A stretch of 53,580 bases of DNA from NCBI GenBank assembly GCA_012517875.1, contig JAAYUB010000074.1, positions 1 through 53,580 of the forward strand. The letters are read 5' to 3'. A model generated the notes under the pieces. It was not told the DNA's origin. It made no database searches and saw only the letters and a program-made list of their open reading frames with translations. Positions 53,399-53,580 of the stretch are shown here, piece by piece. Every line of letters starts with the position of its first letter. The first letter of the stretch is position 1. Origin of the DNA: Acidobacteriota bacterium. GTDB lineage: Bacteria; Acidobacteriota; JAAYUB01. Both the position numbers and the translations under genes were made by a program.

Positions 53399-53408
53399 GA
53401 CACTAGTG
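53394..53408. repeat. Right inverted repeat of IS4-family element
   Basis: TTTAGGACACTAGTG, complement of the left end. The transposase stop codon TAG lies within it (53396-53398). Confidence 0.75.
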
Positions 53409-53580
53409 ATGATGAGGAAACGGTTAAGAACCGATTAAGAAAGATGACATCCCGGCGGCGGGACAGGCTGAGGCAGACCCGCCCGGCGGGCAGCCGGTCC
53501 GGGTCGACGTGTGTTCGGGTTCTATGGGGCCTGGGAGGCTCGGCGCCGTCATCGCCCGGGTGGCGGACCGAACAAGTACG
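53409..53580. other. Unassigned sequence beyond the IS
   Basis: 172 bp to the window edge. It contains the small dyad CGGTTAAGAACCG near 53420-53432, then GC-rich sequence. None of the six frames continues the RND permease, and no other family is recognised. Confidence 0.5.

Larger units (their letters stand above)
52081..53408 (+). mobile_element. IS4-family insertion sequence
   Basis: 1328-bp element with 15-bp perfect inverted repeats CACTAGTGTCCTAAA (52081-52095) and TTTAGGACACTAGTG (53394-53408), holding one intact transposase gene. The palindrome CACTAGTG at both ends could be an 8-bp target duplication or part of the repeats; the ISPepr1-like group makes 7-8 bp duplications. It lies in the RND permease gene, in the same orientation. 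The permease's 3' end is absent downstream, so flanking DNA was lost or rearranged. Confidence 0.85.

Noticed and set aside
53409-53580. Continuation of the RND permease after the IS
   Set aside because: All frames were read; none shows the expected membrane helices or C-terminal motif.
1-53580. CRISPR array
   Set aside because: No set of regularly spaced direct repeats was found in any intergenic stretch.

Overview
The window is GC-rich (about 65% by eye), densely coded, and carries genes typical of a Gram-negative bacterium: an RND efflux permease with a lipoprotein adaptor, a candidate outer-membrane beta-barrel ending in Phe, an MscS channel, a bacterial alpha-2-macroglobulin, and a sigma70-like promoter with TTGACA/TATAAT-type boxes. 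The mixture (YfhO-type protein, FHA membrane protein, dockerin-like tail, alpha-2-macroglobulin, radical SAM/SPASM enzyme) would suit an environmental lineage such as Acidobacteriota or a neighbouring phylum. That placement is only a guess from gene content, because no rRNA is present.

Layout. 1-950: the 3' part of an ABC-transporter ATPase, then tRNA-Ser(UGA) with a strong promoter. 940-4290: a lower-GC stretch with 734 bp of non-coding DNA and a YfhO-type membrane protein. 4295-7586: a small zinc-ribbon membrane protein and the potassium uptake pair trkA-trkH. 7617-16589: a complete tryptophan operon, promoter - trpL - attenuator - aroF - trpE - trpG - trpD - trpCFB - trpA - aroA. All its junctions overlap, and IGPS, PRAI and the TrpB subunit are fused in one 818-residue protein. 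The leader encodes five Trp codons and is followed by a GNRA-loop terminator. 16698-20479: a GyrI-like pseudogene with two in-frame stops, a Rossmann-fold protein, an isoprenylcysteine-methyltransferase-like protein and an MscS channel. 20884-24497 (minus strand): hemW, a threonine aldolase and purF.

24747-26879: a compact three-gene cluster of a radical SAM/SPASM enzyme, a 208-residue protein with three spaced Tyr-Gly...Pro motifs, and a TPR protein. It resembles a peptide- or protein-modification (RiPP-like) system and is the best candidate here for something undescribed. 26922-34145: a Nif3-like protein, a 1340-residue membrane protein with a C-terminal FHA domain preceded by a small Pro/Cys-rich membrane protein, a 94-residue unknown, and a secreted serine hydrolase with a dockerin-like tail. 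34238-41411: a 1976-residue alpha-2-macroglobulin with its own terminator, a secreted VCBS/FG-GAP-like protein and an OsmC protein. 41645-47099: a class V aminotransferase, a beta-barrel protein, an alpha/beta hydrolase, an O6-alkylguanine-DNA alkyltransferase and a gamma-glutamyltransferase.

47315-53408: a TetR-family regulator with an operator overlapping its promoter, an RND adaptor, and an RND permease cut short at its 3' end by an IS4-family insertion sequence with 15-bp perfect inverted repeats. The missing end of the permease does not reappear beyond the element, so the insertion was accompanied by loss or rearrangement. The last 172 bases hold nothing I recognise.
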